From assembly GCF_022811725.1 (NCBI RefSeq), contig NZ_CP094527.1:496001-560000 (forward strand): 64,000 nucleotides of DNA. The letters are read 5' to 3'. The translations under genes were made by a program, and so were the position numbers. The notes beneath the pieces were generated by a model, which made no database searches, was not told where the DNA came from, and worked only from the letters and a program-made list of their open reading frames with translations. Positions 45,422 to 54,046 of this stretch are shown here, one piece after another. Position 1 is the stretch's first letter; each line of letters begins with the position of its first letter. Origin of the DNA: Mucilaginibacter sp. SMC90 (lineage in GTDB: Bacteria; Bacteroidota; Bacteroidia; Sphingobacteriales; Sphingobacteriaceae).

Positions 45422-46342
45422 ATGATTGTCCCGAAAGGTAAGCTAATAATTATAGGCGGAGCGGTTGATATGGGGAGTAATGTTACTCTTCAGGAGCACA
45501 TTTTGCAGCCGGATTATATCAAATTTTTTGAACAAGGCATATTAAGGCGCATTATTAATGAGTCGGCTAAGCGCGAAGGCTCAAAAATTGAGGTAATTAC
45601 TACCGCGTCGCAAATTCCCGAACTTGTTGGCGATGAGTATATCAAAGCGTTTGGCCAGCTCAATGTTACCAATGTTGATGTGCTGCATATCAAAAACCGT
45701 GAAGATGCAGCTAATAAAGCCTATTTAGACAGGATCCGCAAAGCCGATGTGGTTATGTTTAGCGGCGGCGACCAACTGAGGCTTACTGCCATTTTTGGTG
45801 GTACCGAATTTTTGCAGATCCTGAAACAGCGTTATCAAAAAGAAAACTTTGTAATAGCCGGTACTTCGGCAGGTGCTGCGGCAGCGTCAACACACATGAT
45901 CTACCGGGGGCAAAGCAACGAAGCGCTGGTTAAGGGCGAGGTGCAGATAACCGCCGGGCTCGGTTTTATTGACTCGGTTATTGTTGATACACACTTTGTG
46001 CAACGTGGCCGTATAGGGCGGTTGATGTACGCAGTAGCAACCAACCCGGGTATTTTAGGTATTGGCCTTGGTGAAGATACGGGCCTGCTTATTACCGACG
46101 GTTACATGATGGAAGCCATTGGCTCGGGTTTGATCATTTTGGTTGATGGCCGCAATATCGTATCAACTAATATATACGATGTAGAGCTTGGCTCGCCGGT
46201 ATCAATCGAAAACCTGAAGGTGCATGTAATGTCGATATTTGATAAGTACGATCTGGTACAACACCGTTTAATAATCAAAAAGAACATGAAAGTTGAAGAA
46301 GGTGTTTTTATACATGCACCGGGAAGCAATCTTTTACAATAA
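45422..46342 (+). CDS. cphB: Cyanophycinase
   Basis: CphB is a serine-type exopeptidase that releases beta-Asp-Arg dipeptides from cyanophycin. I chose the ATG at 45422 (MIVPKGK), giving 306 residues; an upstream ATG at 45386 adds an unlikely 12-residue lead. Family marks are IIGGA near the start, FSGGDQ near 113-118, and the nucleophile motif GTSAGA with Ser149. There is no signal peptide, so it is intracellular and acts on stored polymer. The isoaspartyl peptidase gene follows after 71 bases. Confidence 0.93.
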   Translation: MIVPKGKLIIIGGAVDMGSNVTLQEHILQPDYIKFFEQGILRRIINESAKREGSKIEVITTASQIPELVGDEYIKAFGQLNVTNVDVLHIKNREDAANKAYLDRIRKADVVMFSGGDQLRLTAIFGGTEFLQILKQRYQKENFVIAGTSAGAAAASTHMIYRGQSNEALVKGEVQITAGLGFIDSVIVDTHFVQRGRIGRLMYAVATNPGILGIGLGEDTGLLITDGYMMEAIGSGLIILVDGRNIVSTNIYDVELGSPVSIENLKVHVMSIFDKYDLVQHRLIIKKNMKVEEGVFIHAPGSNLLQ

Positions 46343-46413
46343 TTTAAACTGCATAAAGTTCTTATAAATACCCTGGCCTTATTTATGCAGGTACATCTAC
46401 TTAATTTATAATT

Positions 46414-47256
46414 ATGAAAATAATTATTCACGGCGGTTTTTTTAGCGAATCGCTTACCAACCAGGAAGTAAAGCTGGCCAAACAGGAGGCCCTGAACGGC
46501 ATAGTGCAGTTAGGATATAACCATCTGCAACACCATACCGCTGCAGAAACTGTAGTGTATACTGTACGGCTGCTTGAAGATTGCGAGCTTTTTAACGCCG
46601 GTACCGGCTCACAGATCCAGAGCGATGGGAAAATTAGGCTGAGCGCTGCGCTGATGGATGGTAAAACACAGCGTTTTTCGGGCGTTATCAACATTGAAGA
46701 CGTTAAAAACCCCATTTGCATTGCCGAAAAACTACAGTCTTACGATGATCGTGTTTTAAGCGGCAAAGGAGCGTGTGATTTTGCTATTGAAAACGGCTAC
46801 AAATATTACAATCCCGAAACCCCGCAGCGCCGTCATGAATATGAACAAAAATTAAGCGACTCGATAAGGCTTGGTACCGTAGGTTGTGTAGCGCTGGATG
46901 TGCATGGCAACCTGGCTGCTGCTACAAGCACCGGGGGCAAGGGCTTTGAAATACCTGGTCGTGTTAGTGATTCGGCCACTACGGCGGGCAACTACGCCAA
47001 CAGCTTTGCCGGTATTTCATGTACCGGTGTAGGTGAAGATATTGTAAGCGGATCGGTAGCTACTAAAATTGTTACACGCGTAACAGACGGCATGACCCTT
47101 ATGGCTGCCACCGAAAAAACCCTTGACGAAATGAAGCCTTATGACGGCTTTGCCGGTGTTATAGGCATCACTGCCGACGGACATATATACCACTCAGATA
47201 CACATCCCTACATGGTTTGGGCGCTCCATGATGGCGATATTGAAGTATTTAACTAA
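46414..47256 (+). CDS. Isoaspartyl peptidase / type-2 L-asparaginase (Ntn hydrolase)
   Basis: 280 residues of the plant-type asparaginase family, which cleaves itself to expose a Thr nucleophile. The site is IRLGTVG with Thr155; upstream residues (IIIHGGFF, FNAGTGSQIQ) and downstream TSTGGKGFEIPGR fit the family. Directly after cphB, it would cut beta-Asp-Arg into Asp and Arg and so finish cyanophycin breakdown. That substrate is inferred from context. The isoaspartyl activity of the family is well known. Confidence 0.9.
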   Translation: MKIIIHGGFFSESLTNQEVKLAKQEALNGIVQLGYNHLQHHTAAETVVYTVRLLEDCELFNAGTGSQIQSDGKIRLSAALMDGKTQRFSGVINIEDVKNPICIAEKLQSYDDRVLSGKGACDFAIENGYKYYNPETPQRRHEYEQKLSDSIRLGTVGCVALDVHGNLAAATSTGGKGFEIPGRVSDSATTAGNYANSFAGISCTGVGEDIVSGSVATKIVTRVTDGMTLMAATEKTLDEMKPYDGFAGVIGITADGHIYHSDTHPYMVWALHDGDIEVFN

Positions 47257-47436
47257 AACCTAAATTTATTTTTTCCGTAGAAAGGTATAAATTCAAGGTC
47301 TGTAAAATAACAGTGGTAATTAAGCGTTTATGTAGCTGTTGCCTTTTACAGGTATTGTTTTCCCGTTAACAAATAATTACATTTGTTAAGCTGATTAATT
47401 TAAAATTATACAGTTTAAACCCAGGAAAAAGATTAG

Positions 47437-48066
47437 ATGAGATATTTCCTAATTATTATTTTGTGCTGTGTTGGGTTCAATGCGTCGGCGCAATGGTATT
47501 ACAAACCGTTCAATAAGCGTGCCCGGTACCCGCAGATGGCTTATGCACAAAATCATTCCATCAAAAGGCTGCCGCCCCCGGCAATTGCTAAAGTAAAAAT
47601 TCCGCCAACCATTATTGAGCATACGCCTTATGTAATGGCCATGATCGAAGAATCGGTGATGAGAACAGCGCAGCATAATATGCGTTTTCACGTGTACAAC
47701 GCTGCCAGCTATAACTTTAGCGATTTGGCCCAGATGTACATGAAGCAAAACCGACTGGCTGAGGCTAAATGGTTCCTGCTGCAAAGTATTACTATATCGC
47801 GCCAGCAAAATGATGACCGGCACACAATAGCCAACCTGCTTGATCTTGCTGCTGTAAAAGCCGACTATGGCGACTATGCACAAGCCAAACAGGATCTGGC
47901 CGAAGCACGTCAGCTGGCTGTTGCCCGCGGCTTAACCTATGATCTGACCATTGTTGAGAAAAAAACGCGCTATTTACAGGACAATAAGTTTAAAACACCG
48001 CGCAGTGAAACGCGCTTTGCCGAAACTGCGGATGCAGGCACAATTGCCAAACCTGTTAACAAATAG
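47437..48066 (+). CDS. Secreted TPR-like protein
   Basis: 209 residues with a signal peptide ending near residue 18 (ASAQ). Residues about 85-170 form two or three TPR-like helical pairs (NFSDLAQMYMKQNRLAEAKWFLLQ; NLLDLAAVKADYGDYAQAKQDL), which usually mediate protein contacts. The tail is low complexity. No specific function is recognised. Separate unit with a terminator downstream. Confidence 0.75.
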   Translation: MRYFLIIILCCVGFNASAQWYYKPFNKRARYPQMAYAQNHSIKRLPPPAIAKVKIPPTIIEHTPYVMAMIEESVMRTAQHNMRFHVYNAASYNFSDLAQMYMKQNRLAEAKWFLLQSITISRQQNDDRHTIANLLDLAAVKADYGDYAQAKQDLAEARQLAVARGLTYDLTIVEKKTRYLQDNKFKTPRSETRFAETADAGTIAKPVNK

Positions 48067-48148
48067 TATTTTTTTGTAACAAAAGCGTAAAATGGTGTTG
48101 CCCACATACTTTTAGTAAAACATAATCGTATTATTGTTATTAGTAATT

Positions 48149-48180
48149 AAGAGACAGCGTTTTGACTGTCTCTTTTTTAT
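48149..48180 (+). terminator. Rho-independent terminator after the TPR-like gene
   Basis: aagagacag (48149-48157) pairs with ctgtctctt (48166-48174), then T residues. Confidence 0.85.
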
Positions 48181-48255
48181 TTTACATTAGCAAACTAATA
48201 ATAGGCACAAGTATTGATGTTTTACACCAACCCCGATTTAACTACAGTAAAAGAT

Positions 48256-50400
48256 ATGTTTAAGAAAGTATATTTGTTATTGGTGCTGGGCGCTGCCCTC
48301 GCCTGTAAAGCATCACCATCCAAACCAATCAAAGTTGCAGGTTCAAATGATTTACAACCTGACGAACAGCAAAGCGTTGTTTGTAAGCAGGTAGCAGCAT
48401 TAATTTCCAACTATAACTATAAAAAAGTTCCATTGAATGATTCGGTATCGGCCATAATTTATGACCGTTATATCAAATCGCTTGATGAAAACCATAGCTA
48501 TTTTTTAGCATCGGACATTAAGGATTTTGAAAAGTATAAAACCGTACTTGATGATGATATTAAAGCTGGTAACCTTGCCGATGCTTTTTACATATTCAAC
48601 GTTTTTCAGAAAAGGTATATTGAGCACGTAAAGTTTTCACTTGCGCAGATCAGCAAAAACTTCGATTTCAATAAAACTGAAACATTTGTTTACGATCGTG
48701 ATAAGTTGCCTTGGATTGCTACACAAAGCGATATGGATGCCATGTGGACTAAACGGGTTAAATATGATTTGCTGAACCTTAAACTGGCTAACGCAGATAT
48801 GGCTAAGAATAAGGAAACACTTAAAAAGCGTTACGAAAACCTGTTAACACAAACCAATAAGTTATCAAATCAGGATGTTTTCCAATATTTTATGGATGCC
48901 TTTACCGAGGCTATCGATCCGCACACCAACTATTTTAACCCATCAAATGCCGCTAATTTCAATATTGAAATGTCGCGCCAGGTTGAAGGGATTGGTGCTT
49001 CGCTGCAGGTAGAGAACGAATACGTAACTATTAAAACCATTGTACCGGGAGGCCCGGCAGATAAAAGCCACCAGATAAGCGTTGACGACCGTATTGTTGC
49101 GGTAGCGCAAGGCAAAACCGGCGAGTTTCAGAACGTAGTGGGTTGGCGAGTGGATAATGCTATTGCTATCATTCGCGGCACAAAAGGCACTACCGTGAAG
49201 CTTGAAATACTGCCAGCCGGTGTAAACGCATCTGCCAAGCCTAAAGTGGTTGAAATGGTACGTGAAAAAATCATCCTGAAAGATCAATCGGCCAAAAAAG
49301 AGATCCGTACCTATAACAATAATGGTAAAACGGTTAAGATAGGCGTGATATCCATTCCTGCCTTCTATATAGATTTTAACGACTACAAAGCCGGTAACCC
49401 TAATTATAAAAGCACCACACACGATGTTAAGCTGATCCTTGACTCGTTAAAGAAGGAGAATGTAGATGGCTTGGTGATCGATCTGCGTGAAAACGGGGGT
49501 GGTTCATTAATGGAAGCTATTGAACTTACCGGATTGTTCATTAAAACCGGCCCGGTAGTACAGGTACGCGATACCAAAGACCAGGTTGAAATTGATAAAG
49601 ACGAAGATCCGGACATTACCTACAGCGGCCCAATGGCTGTATTGGTTGACCGTTTCAGCGCCTCAGCATCTGAAATTTTCTCAGGCGCTATCCAGGATTA
49701 CGGTCGCGGGTTGATATTGGGTACCCAAACTTATGGTAAAGGCTCGGTACAAAGCGCTATCGATCTTGACAGGGTGATCGGCTCGTCGCTTCGCGATAAA
49801 ATTGCAGGCGTAGTTGGCGGTGCTAAAAAAACAACCTCAACCGGTAGCCAAAGTACCTATGGCCAGCTTAATTTAACTATAGCAAAATTCTATCGAATCA
49901 GCGGTAATTCAACCCAGCACAAAGGTGTAACGCCAGATATTTCTTTCCCTTCAGTTATTCCGTTGGATAAATACGGTGAAGATACCGAACCATCGGCTAT
50001 GCCTTTTGATGTCATTGCAAAAACAGATTATGCCAAAACAGGCGACTTTACCGGTGTGCTGCCGCAGCTTAAAAAACTACACGACCAGCGCATGGCCGGC
50101 AGCGACAGTTATAAATATCTGCTTGAAGATATTGAAGATTTCAAAAAGCATGATGCCGATGACAGCGTATCACTGAAAGAGTCTGATCTGAAAAAACAAC
50201 GCGATGACGATGAAGCAAAATCATTTGAGCGCAACAACCTTCGTCGGGTAGCATTAGGTTTGCCAGCCCTTAAAAAAGGTCAAGCAAAACCTAAAAACGA
50301 GGATCTTGACTTTGTTAAACGCGAAGCAGGCCAAATCATGACCGACTATATCAGCCTCGATAATAAATTTACAAGCGTTGGCGCTCAGCCAGCCAATTAA
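48256..50400 (+). CDS. C-terminal processing (tail-specific) protease, Prc/Tsp-like
   Basis: I chose the ATG at 48256, giving 714 residues with a lipoprotein-like signal (LLVLGAALACKAS). The ATG at 48214 would precede it by 14 residues. Order of domains: N-terminal helical domain; a PDZ domain near 225-310 (GIGASLQVENEYVTIKTIVPGGPA); then the S41 peptidase domain with the Ser-Lys dyad in RFSASASEIFSGA and QTYGKGSVQ near 465 and 490; and a DUF3340-like C-terminal helical region. Such proteases degrade or trim periplasmic proteins from the C-terminus. Confidence 0.92.
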   Translation: MFKKVYLLLVLGAALACKASPSKPIKVAGSNDLQPDEQQSVVCKQVAALISNYNYKKVPLNDSVSAIIYDRYIKSLDENHSYFLASDIKDFEKYKTVLDDDIKAGNLADAFYIFNVFQKRYIEHVKFSLAQISKNFDFNKTETFVYDRDKLPWIATQSDMDAMWTKRVKYDLLNLKLANADMAKNKETLKKRYENLLTQTNKLSNQDVFQYFMDAFTEAIDPHTNYFNPSNAANFNIEMSRQVEGIGASLQVENEYVTIKTIVPGGPADKSHQISVDDRIVAVAQGKTGEFQNVVGWRVDNAIAIIRGTKGTTVKLEILPAGVNASAKPKVVEMVREKIILKDQSAKKEIRTYNNNGKTVKIGVISIPAFYIDFNDYKAGNPNYKSTTHDVKLILDSLKKENVDGLVIDLRENGGGSLMEAIELTGLFIKTGPVVQVRDTKDQVEIDKDEDPDITYSGPMAVLVDRFSASASEIFSGAIQDYGRGLILGTQTYGKGSVQSAIDLDRVIGSSLRDKIAGVVGGAKKTTSTGSQSTYGQLNLTIAKFYRISGNSTQHKGVTPDISFPSVIPLDKYGEDTEPSAMPFDVIAKTDYAKTGDFTGVLPQLKKLHDQRMAGSDSYKYLLEDIEDFKKHDADDSVSLKESDLKKQRDDDEAKSFERNNLRRVALGLPALKKGQAKPKNEDLDFVKREAGQIMTDYISLDNKFTSVGAQPAN

Positions 50401-50420
50401 GCAGGTTTTAAATAATATTA

Positions 50421-50454
50421 AACGCCCGGTATCAAAAGATGCCGGGCGTTTTTG
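50421..50454 (+). terminator. Rho-independent terminator after the protease gene
   Basis: aacgcccgg (50421-50429) with ccgggcgtt (50442-50450), followed by T5. The stretch to 50609 holds a weaker hairpin (aaagaagg/ccttcttt, 50570-50598) that could end the minus-strand small gene. Confidence 0.88.
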
Positions 50455-50609
50455 TTTGGCCTGATCCTAAATGCGTTATTGGCAATTTACCAGGAAAGCC
50501 CTATAAAAAAAGCTGCGATGGATTTAAATGATGAGAGGGGCCGCGTTAGGAGAGTGGATACCGGTCTGTAAAGAAGGCCGTATGAGCAGACCTTCTTTTA
50601 AGCAACTTT

Positions 50610-50777
50610 TTAGGTGTTTATCTCTTTGTCGTTATTTTCTTCCGGTTTCAGTTCGGATTGAATGATATCTTTTTCCAGTTTCTTTTCGTCTTTCTGATTA
50701 CGCCTGATGATCCATACCAGTAATACAATAACAGCAATAATTACAATTATTACTATAGGATAATTAACCTGGTCCAT
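50610..50777 (-). CDS. 55-residue single-helix membrane protein
   Basis: An ATG at 50775-50777 on the minus strand opens 55 codons to TAA at 50610-50612. The N-terminal half is one very hydrophobic helix (about residues 7-24, mainly Ile and Val), followed by Arg-Arg and a strongly charged Lys/Glu tail, which predicts an N-out, C-in small protein. It is 17 bases after the universal stress protein gene, in the same direction. No family recognised. Short enough to be missed by standard cut-offs. Confidence 0.7.
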   Translation of the reverse strand: MDQVNYPIVIIVIIAVIVLLVWIIRRNQKDEKKLEKDIIQSELKPEENNDKEINT

Positions 50778-50794
50778 ATTGTTGTATTTAACTC

Positions 50795-51616
50795 TTATTC
50801 GTGCAGGATCAATATCGCCTTAACCGATTTGTTCATTACCTGGTTAACCGTACTGCGCGTAAACAAACGGTATACTATGTTATGATGATGTTTTACCAGG
50901 CAAAGCATATCGGTTTCGTGCGATTGGATAAAATTCATGATCCCATTTAAAGCGCTGTTATCCTGTATGTAATTAAATTCCAGATCGGTGTGTTTGATCA
51001 GATCGCGCAAACGGGCTTCCCAAACCAGTACCTGCTGTTGGTCGGTTTTTTCGGCCACATAAAGCACCTGCATTTTAGCAGATCCGAAGGCCTTTATCAT
51101 TTCATTTAGGGCATTCACGTCAACAGCCGAAAGGCGGGTTTCAAAATCGGTGGCCAAAGTTATCATCGGCACATTTTCAAACTTACTTTCCAGCGGAATA
51201 ATTAGCGTAGGTACCTTGATTTTTGTTACTACCATGCTGGCATTGCTACCCACTATACCGGTAATGCCGGTGGCACCCATGATTCCCATTACCAATAATT
51301 CAACCTCATGCTTTTCAACATAGCGGGTTATCACTGCTTTTAAAAAGCCTACATCGCAAAGGGTAGTTACGTTAACGTTTTTATACTTCTCGTCGTTGGT
51401 GTAACTGCTTACCCACTCCTTTAGTGCCTCGCGTTTGTTATTGTAATAATCTTCAATAAAAATGGCGTTGTAGGTGCTGTTGTTAATACCTTCGGTAGGA
51501 TGTATGGCATGTATGGCGCAAACTTCACGGCCTAATATATTTGCCAGCTCCATAGCGTAAGCCATGGCGTTTGCAGCGCATTTTGAAAAATCGGTGGCAA
51601 CCAGTATCTGTTTCAT
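50795..51616 (-). CDS. Universal stress protein with two UspA domains
   Basis: 273 residues formed by two tandem Usp domains (about 1-145 and 150-273). The first carries ILVATDFSKCAANA at the start and VMGIMGATGITGIVGSNAS near 110-128, the G-x2-G-x9-G(S) type pattern that binds ATP. The second is diverged and lacks a clean nucleotide loop. It is nine bases downstream of the PiT gene in one operon. Confidence 0.88.
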   Translation of the reverse strand: MKQILVATDFSKCAANAMAYAMELANILGREVCAIHAIHPTEGINNSTYNAIFIEDYYNNKREALKEWVSSYTNDEKYKNVNVTTLCDVGFLKAVITRYVEKHEVELLVMGIMGATGITGIVGSNASMVVTKIKVPTLIIPLESKFENVPMITLATDFETRLSAVDVNALNEMIKAFGSAKMQVLYVAEKTDQQQVLVWEARLRDLIKHTDLEFNYIQDNSALNGIMNFIQSHETDMLCLVKHHHNIVYRLFTRSTVNQVMNKSVKAILILHE

Positions 51617-51625
51617 TTTACCGTA

Positions 51626-53050
51626 TTATATAAACAAATGAAAAAGCATGAATAATAAAAATGCTAAAATTATCGCAACAGGCAAAGTAAGCACCCAGGC
51701 TAATGCGATGTTTTTAAGCGTTCCGTTATTTAAATTTCCCTTTCCGCCCGATGCAACCATGGCCCCCGCTATGCCGCTTGATAATACGTGCGTTGTACTC
51801 ACCGGTAAGCCAAACCCAGTACTTAAACCTATAGTTGATGCGGCCACAATCTCGGAAGTTGCCCCCTGGGCATAATTTAAATGCTCGTTACCTATCTTTT
51901 CGCCAATGGTAACTACTATCCTTTTCCAGCCTATCATGGTACCCACGCCAAGCGACAGGGAGATAATAGCGATAACCCATACCGGTGCAAAATCTGTTAC
52001 GTGCTCAAGCTCATTGGCTGCAGAGGTAAGCAGCTCCTGATCTTTAGCATCAAGGTTTGCCCCCGGAGCTTTAATTACGGCCCTTATATCTTTAACTACC
52101 TCTTCAACCTGTTTACGATAACGGTAAGTTTTTGCCGCCTCTTTTTCGTTTTTTTCGGCCAGTGAAGCTTTGGTTTGATGAATAGCTGCAGTTAGTGCAG
52201 TTAAAACAGACTTTTTTTCGTTGTTGTTTTCGAGGTGCCGATTAATAACCTGCTCCGTTTGGTTCAGGGCCGATAAAACTATAGTATCAGGCACTGCATG
52301 GTTTACTGCGAAACGGGCCGGTAAAAAAGCTATTAAAATCAGCATAAACAAGCCTACGCCTTTTTGGCCGTCGTTACTGCCATGAAAAAAGCTTACCAGC
52401 GTACAAGTAGTAACCAATAAAAGACGGATGTGTATGGGAGGGCGGTCGTTTTCACCACTGGGGATATGAAACAGGGCATGCGATTTTGTTACATGTTTCA
52501 GAAACAGCATTAACAGCGCAGCCGCGCCGAAACCAATTATTGGCGATAATATGAGCGAAGAGCCGATCTCGCCGGCCTTGCTCCAGTTTACACCCGGACC
52601 GTTATAATAAAAGGTAAAGGCAAGTCCGCCGCCAATCATGGCACCAATCATGGTATGCGAACTTGAACAAGGGATACCCAGGTACCAGGTACCGAGGTTC
52701 CAGATGATAGATGACAGCAGTACAGCGAGCACAAGACATGCCCCAACGCTTACAGGCAGGGTCATTAATGTATCTAACGGTACCAGTTTTAAAATCCCCA
52801 TAGCTACAGTTACCCCGCCAAGACAAACTCCTAAAAAGTTCCATAAACCAGACCACGGAATAGCATAAACCGGGCGCAGGGCTTTTGTATAAATAACCGT
52901 AGCTACGGCGTTAGCTGTATCATGAAAGCCGTTTACAAACTCAAAGCCCATAACCGCCAGAATGCAAAGGAGAAAAACAGTGAGCAGATAACCGCTCAGA
53001 TCCACCTGGCCAAGGAAGGGGAGAATAACCGCGGGGATTGAAAAATGCAT
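51626..53050 (-). CDS. PiT-type inorganic phosphate transporter
   Basis: 474 residues. PiT carriers import phosphate with H+ or Na+. Family signatures are seen in both halves: GFVNGFHDTANAVATVIYT near 38-56 and the inverted-repeat counterpart near 392-412 (ASTIGLSTGFGLPVSTTHVLSS). About 10-11 transmembrane helices are split by a hydrophilic central region (about 250-335). It is followed by Usp and a small membrane protein, so phosphate supply and stress response may be linked; no Pho-type box is apparent. Confidence 0.93.
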   Translation of the reverse strand: MHFSIPAVILPFLGQVDLSGYLLTVFLLCILAVMGFEFVNGFHDTANAVATVIYTKALRPVYAIPWSGLWNFLGVCLGGVTVAMGILKLVPLDTLMTLPVSVGACLVLAVLLSSIIWNLGTWYLGIPCSSSHTMIGAMIGGGLAFTFYYNGPGVNWSKAGEIGSSLILSPIIGFGAAALLMLFLKHVTKSHALFHIPSGENDRPPIHIRLLLVTTCTLVSFFHGSNDGQKGVGLFMLILIAFLPARFAVNHAVPDTIVLSALNQTEQVINRHLENNNEKKSVLTALTAAIHQTKASLAEKNEKEAAKTYRYRKQVEEVVKDIRAVIKAPGANLDAKDQELLTSAANELEHVTDFAPVWVIAIISLSLGVGTMIGWKRIVVTIGEKIGNEHLNYAQGATSEIVAASTIGLSTGFGLPVSTTHVLSSGIAGAMVASGGKGNLNNGTLKNIALAWVLTLPVAIILAFLLFMLFHLFI

Positions 53051-53203
53051 AAAACTTTATTTATGACCGGCGAATTTGTTTCGGCAGCCGCTTTAGTTTC
53101 AAAGAACCGTTATAGCCATTTCCTTTAAGTGATGCAAATGTTAACATATTGTTATTTAATATTATGCATACTTAATACAGTATTAAACCGGCCCGGGCTT
53201 ATG

Positions 53204-53238
53204 CAAAAAAATAGAGCCCTGTTTGTTACAGGGCTCCA
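53204..53238 (-). terminator. Intrinsic terminator of the small-gene cluster
   Basis: On the minus strand gagccctg pairs with cagggctc (loop taacaaa) and is followed by a T7 run after a short spacer. It lies 53 bases after the last small gene and shows that the cluster is its own transcription unit. Confidence 0.8.
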
Positions 53239-53290
53239 CGTTTTCATAGGTGATGTTAGTACTCGATAGATAGATGTAGATATATGTTGA

Positions 53291-53455
53291 TCAAGCGGCA
53301 GACAGCGTTTGCTGTGCTGCTACCTGCTTGTTGTTGCTCATGAACTGGGTTTTAGCCCTGTAGTTTTTCAGATCTTCACTTAACAGCTCTAATAATTCGG
53401 CGTCAAAGCGTGCAAGTAATTTGGTTATTGCGGGTGTTGGTTTATATGCTTTCAT
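53291..53455 (-). CDS. 54-residue small protein, paralogue 1 of the 53-kb cluster
   Basis: An ATG at 53453-53455 (minus strand) opens 54 codons ending in TGA. The product starts MKAYKPTPAITKLLARFDAE and ends in a Gln/Ala-rich tail. It shares the pattern TKLxAxFDxxL followed by DLKxxxAKT with the next small gene upstream, so the two are real paralogues. No membrane segment, no signal peptide and no known family. Either a small cytoplasmic regulator or a peptide precursor. Confidence 0.65.
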   Translation of the reverse strand: MKAYKPTPAITKLLARFDAELLELLSEDLKNYRAKTQFMSNNKQVAAQQTLSAA

Positions 53456-53496
53456 AGGTAGATGGAGTTGTAGGTAGTGAATGTTTTATGTTTAAT

Positions 53497-53625
53497 TTAA
53501 GCAGCCGGTGTTAAGTAAGGAGTTTTAGCTTTGATAGCTTTCAAATCGCTCATGATGATGTTTTTAAGCGCGTTATCAAAGCTTGCTATTAGTTTGGTGG
53601 TTGATGTTTGTTTTTGCGTTTTCAT
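53497..53625 (-). CDS. 42-residue small protein, paralogue 2 of the 53-kb cluster
   Basis: ATG at 53623-53625, stop at 53497-53499 on the minus strand. Begins MKTQKQTSTTKLIASFDNAL and ends AKTPYLTPAA. The N-terminal two thirds align with paralogue 1 (TKLxAxFDxxL, DLKxxxAKT); the C-termini differ. It lies 41 bases upstream of paralogue 1. Unknown function. Confidence 0.62.
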   Translation of the reverse strand: MKTQKQTSTTKLIASFDNALKNIIMSDLKAIKAKTPYLTPAA

Positions 53626-53669
53626 GTTGTAGGCTTTTAAATGTTTTTAATATTTTAATGTCTTCGTTT

Positions 53670-53846
53670 TTAATCTTTCTTTTCGTCGTCTTCGTTTTCG
53701 GTAAGGTTGTCGTGGCGGCGTTTAGCTTCTTTGTATTGCCTCAACATTTGTTCCTCGTCCCGTGGGTCTGAAGTCTTTGTCGGCTCAACGGGATTCTCCC
53801 ACTCTTTCTCTTCTTCCGTTTTAACCGCTTTGTCTTTTGCTTCCAT
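53670..53846 (-). CDS. 58-residue highly charged small protein
   Basis: ATG at 53844-53846, stop at 53670-53672 on the minus strand. The product is almost wholly charged (Glu, Lys, Asp, Arg) and probably disordered, with a central EEQMLRQYKEAKRRHDN that could be a short helix. Not related in sequence to the two paralogues downstream but in line with them (44-base gap). The 200 bases upstream of it (53847-54046) are AT-rich and hold nothing clear. Confidence 0.6.
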   Translation of the reverse strand: MEAKDKAVKTEEEKEWENPVEPTKTSDPRDEEQMLRQYKEAKRRHDNLTENEDDEKKD

Positions 53847-54046
53847 AACAACTGCGTTTGGTAAGTACTAATCTAAATCAATGCCAAACTTTTCAGAAAA
53901 GGCCTGAAAGTTCATAAAACTCTCAGAATTATTTTACAATAAAATGTAAATCATTGAATTTCAATGGTATTTTTCGATAAATTTTTTTGACTTTTTTTGA
54001 TCAATCCCACCCAAACTGCCTTCCAATGCCTGTGAACCGGTATGCG

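Noticed and set aside
53583..53771. 62-codon hydrophobic plus-strand ORF
   Set aside because: It is the reverse of two small minus-strand genes, one of which has a paralogue; the Phe/Val-rich product reflects Lys/Glu codons on the other strand.
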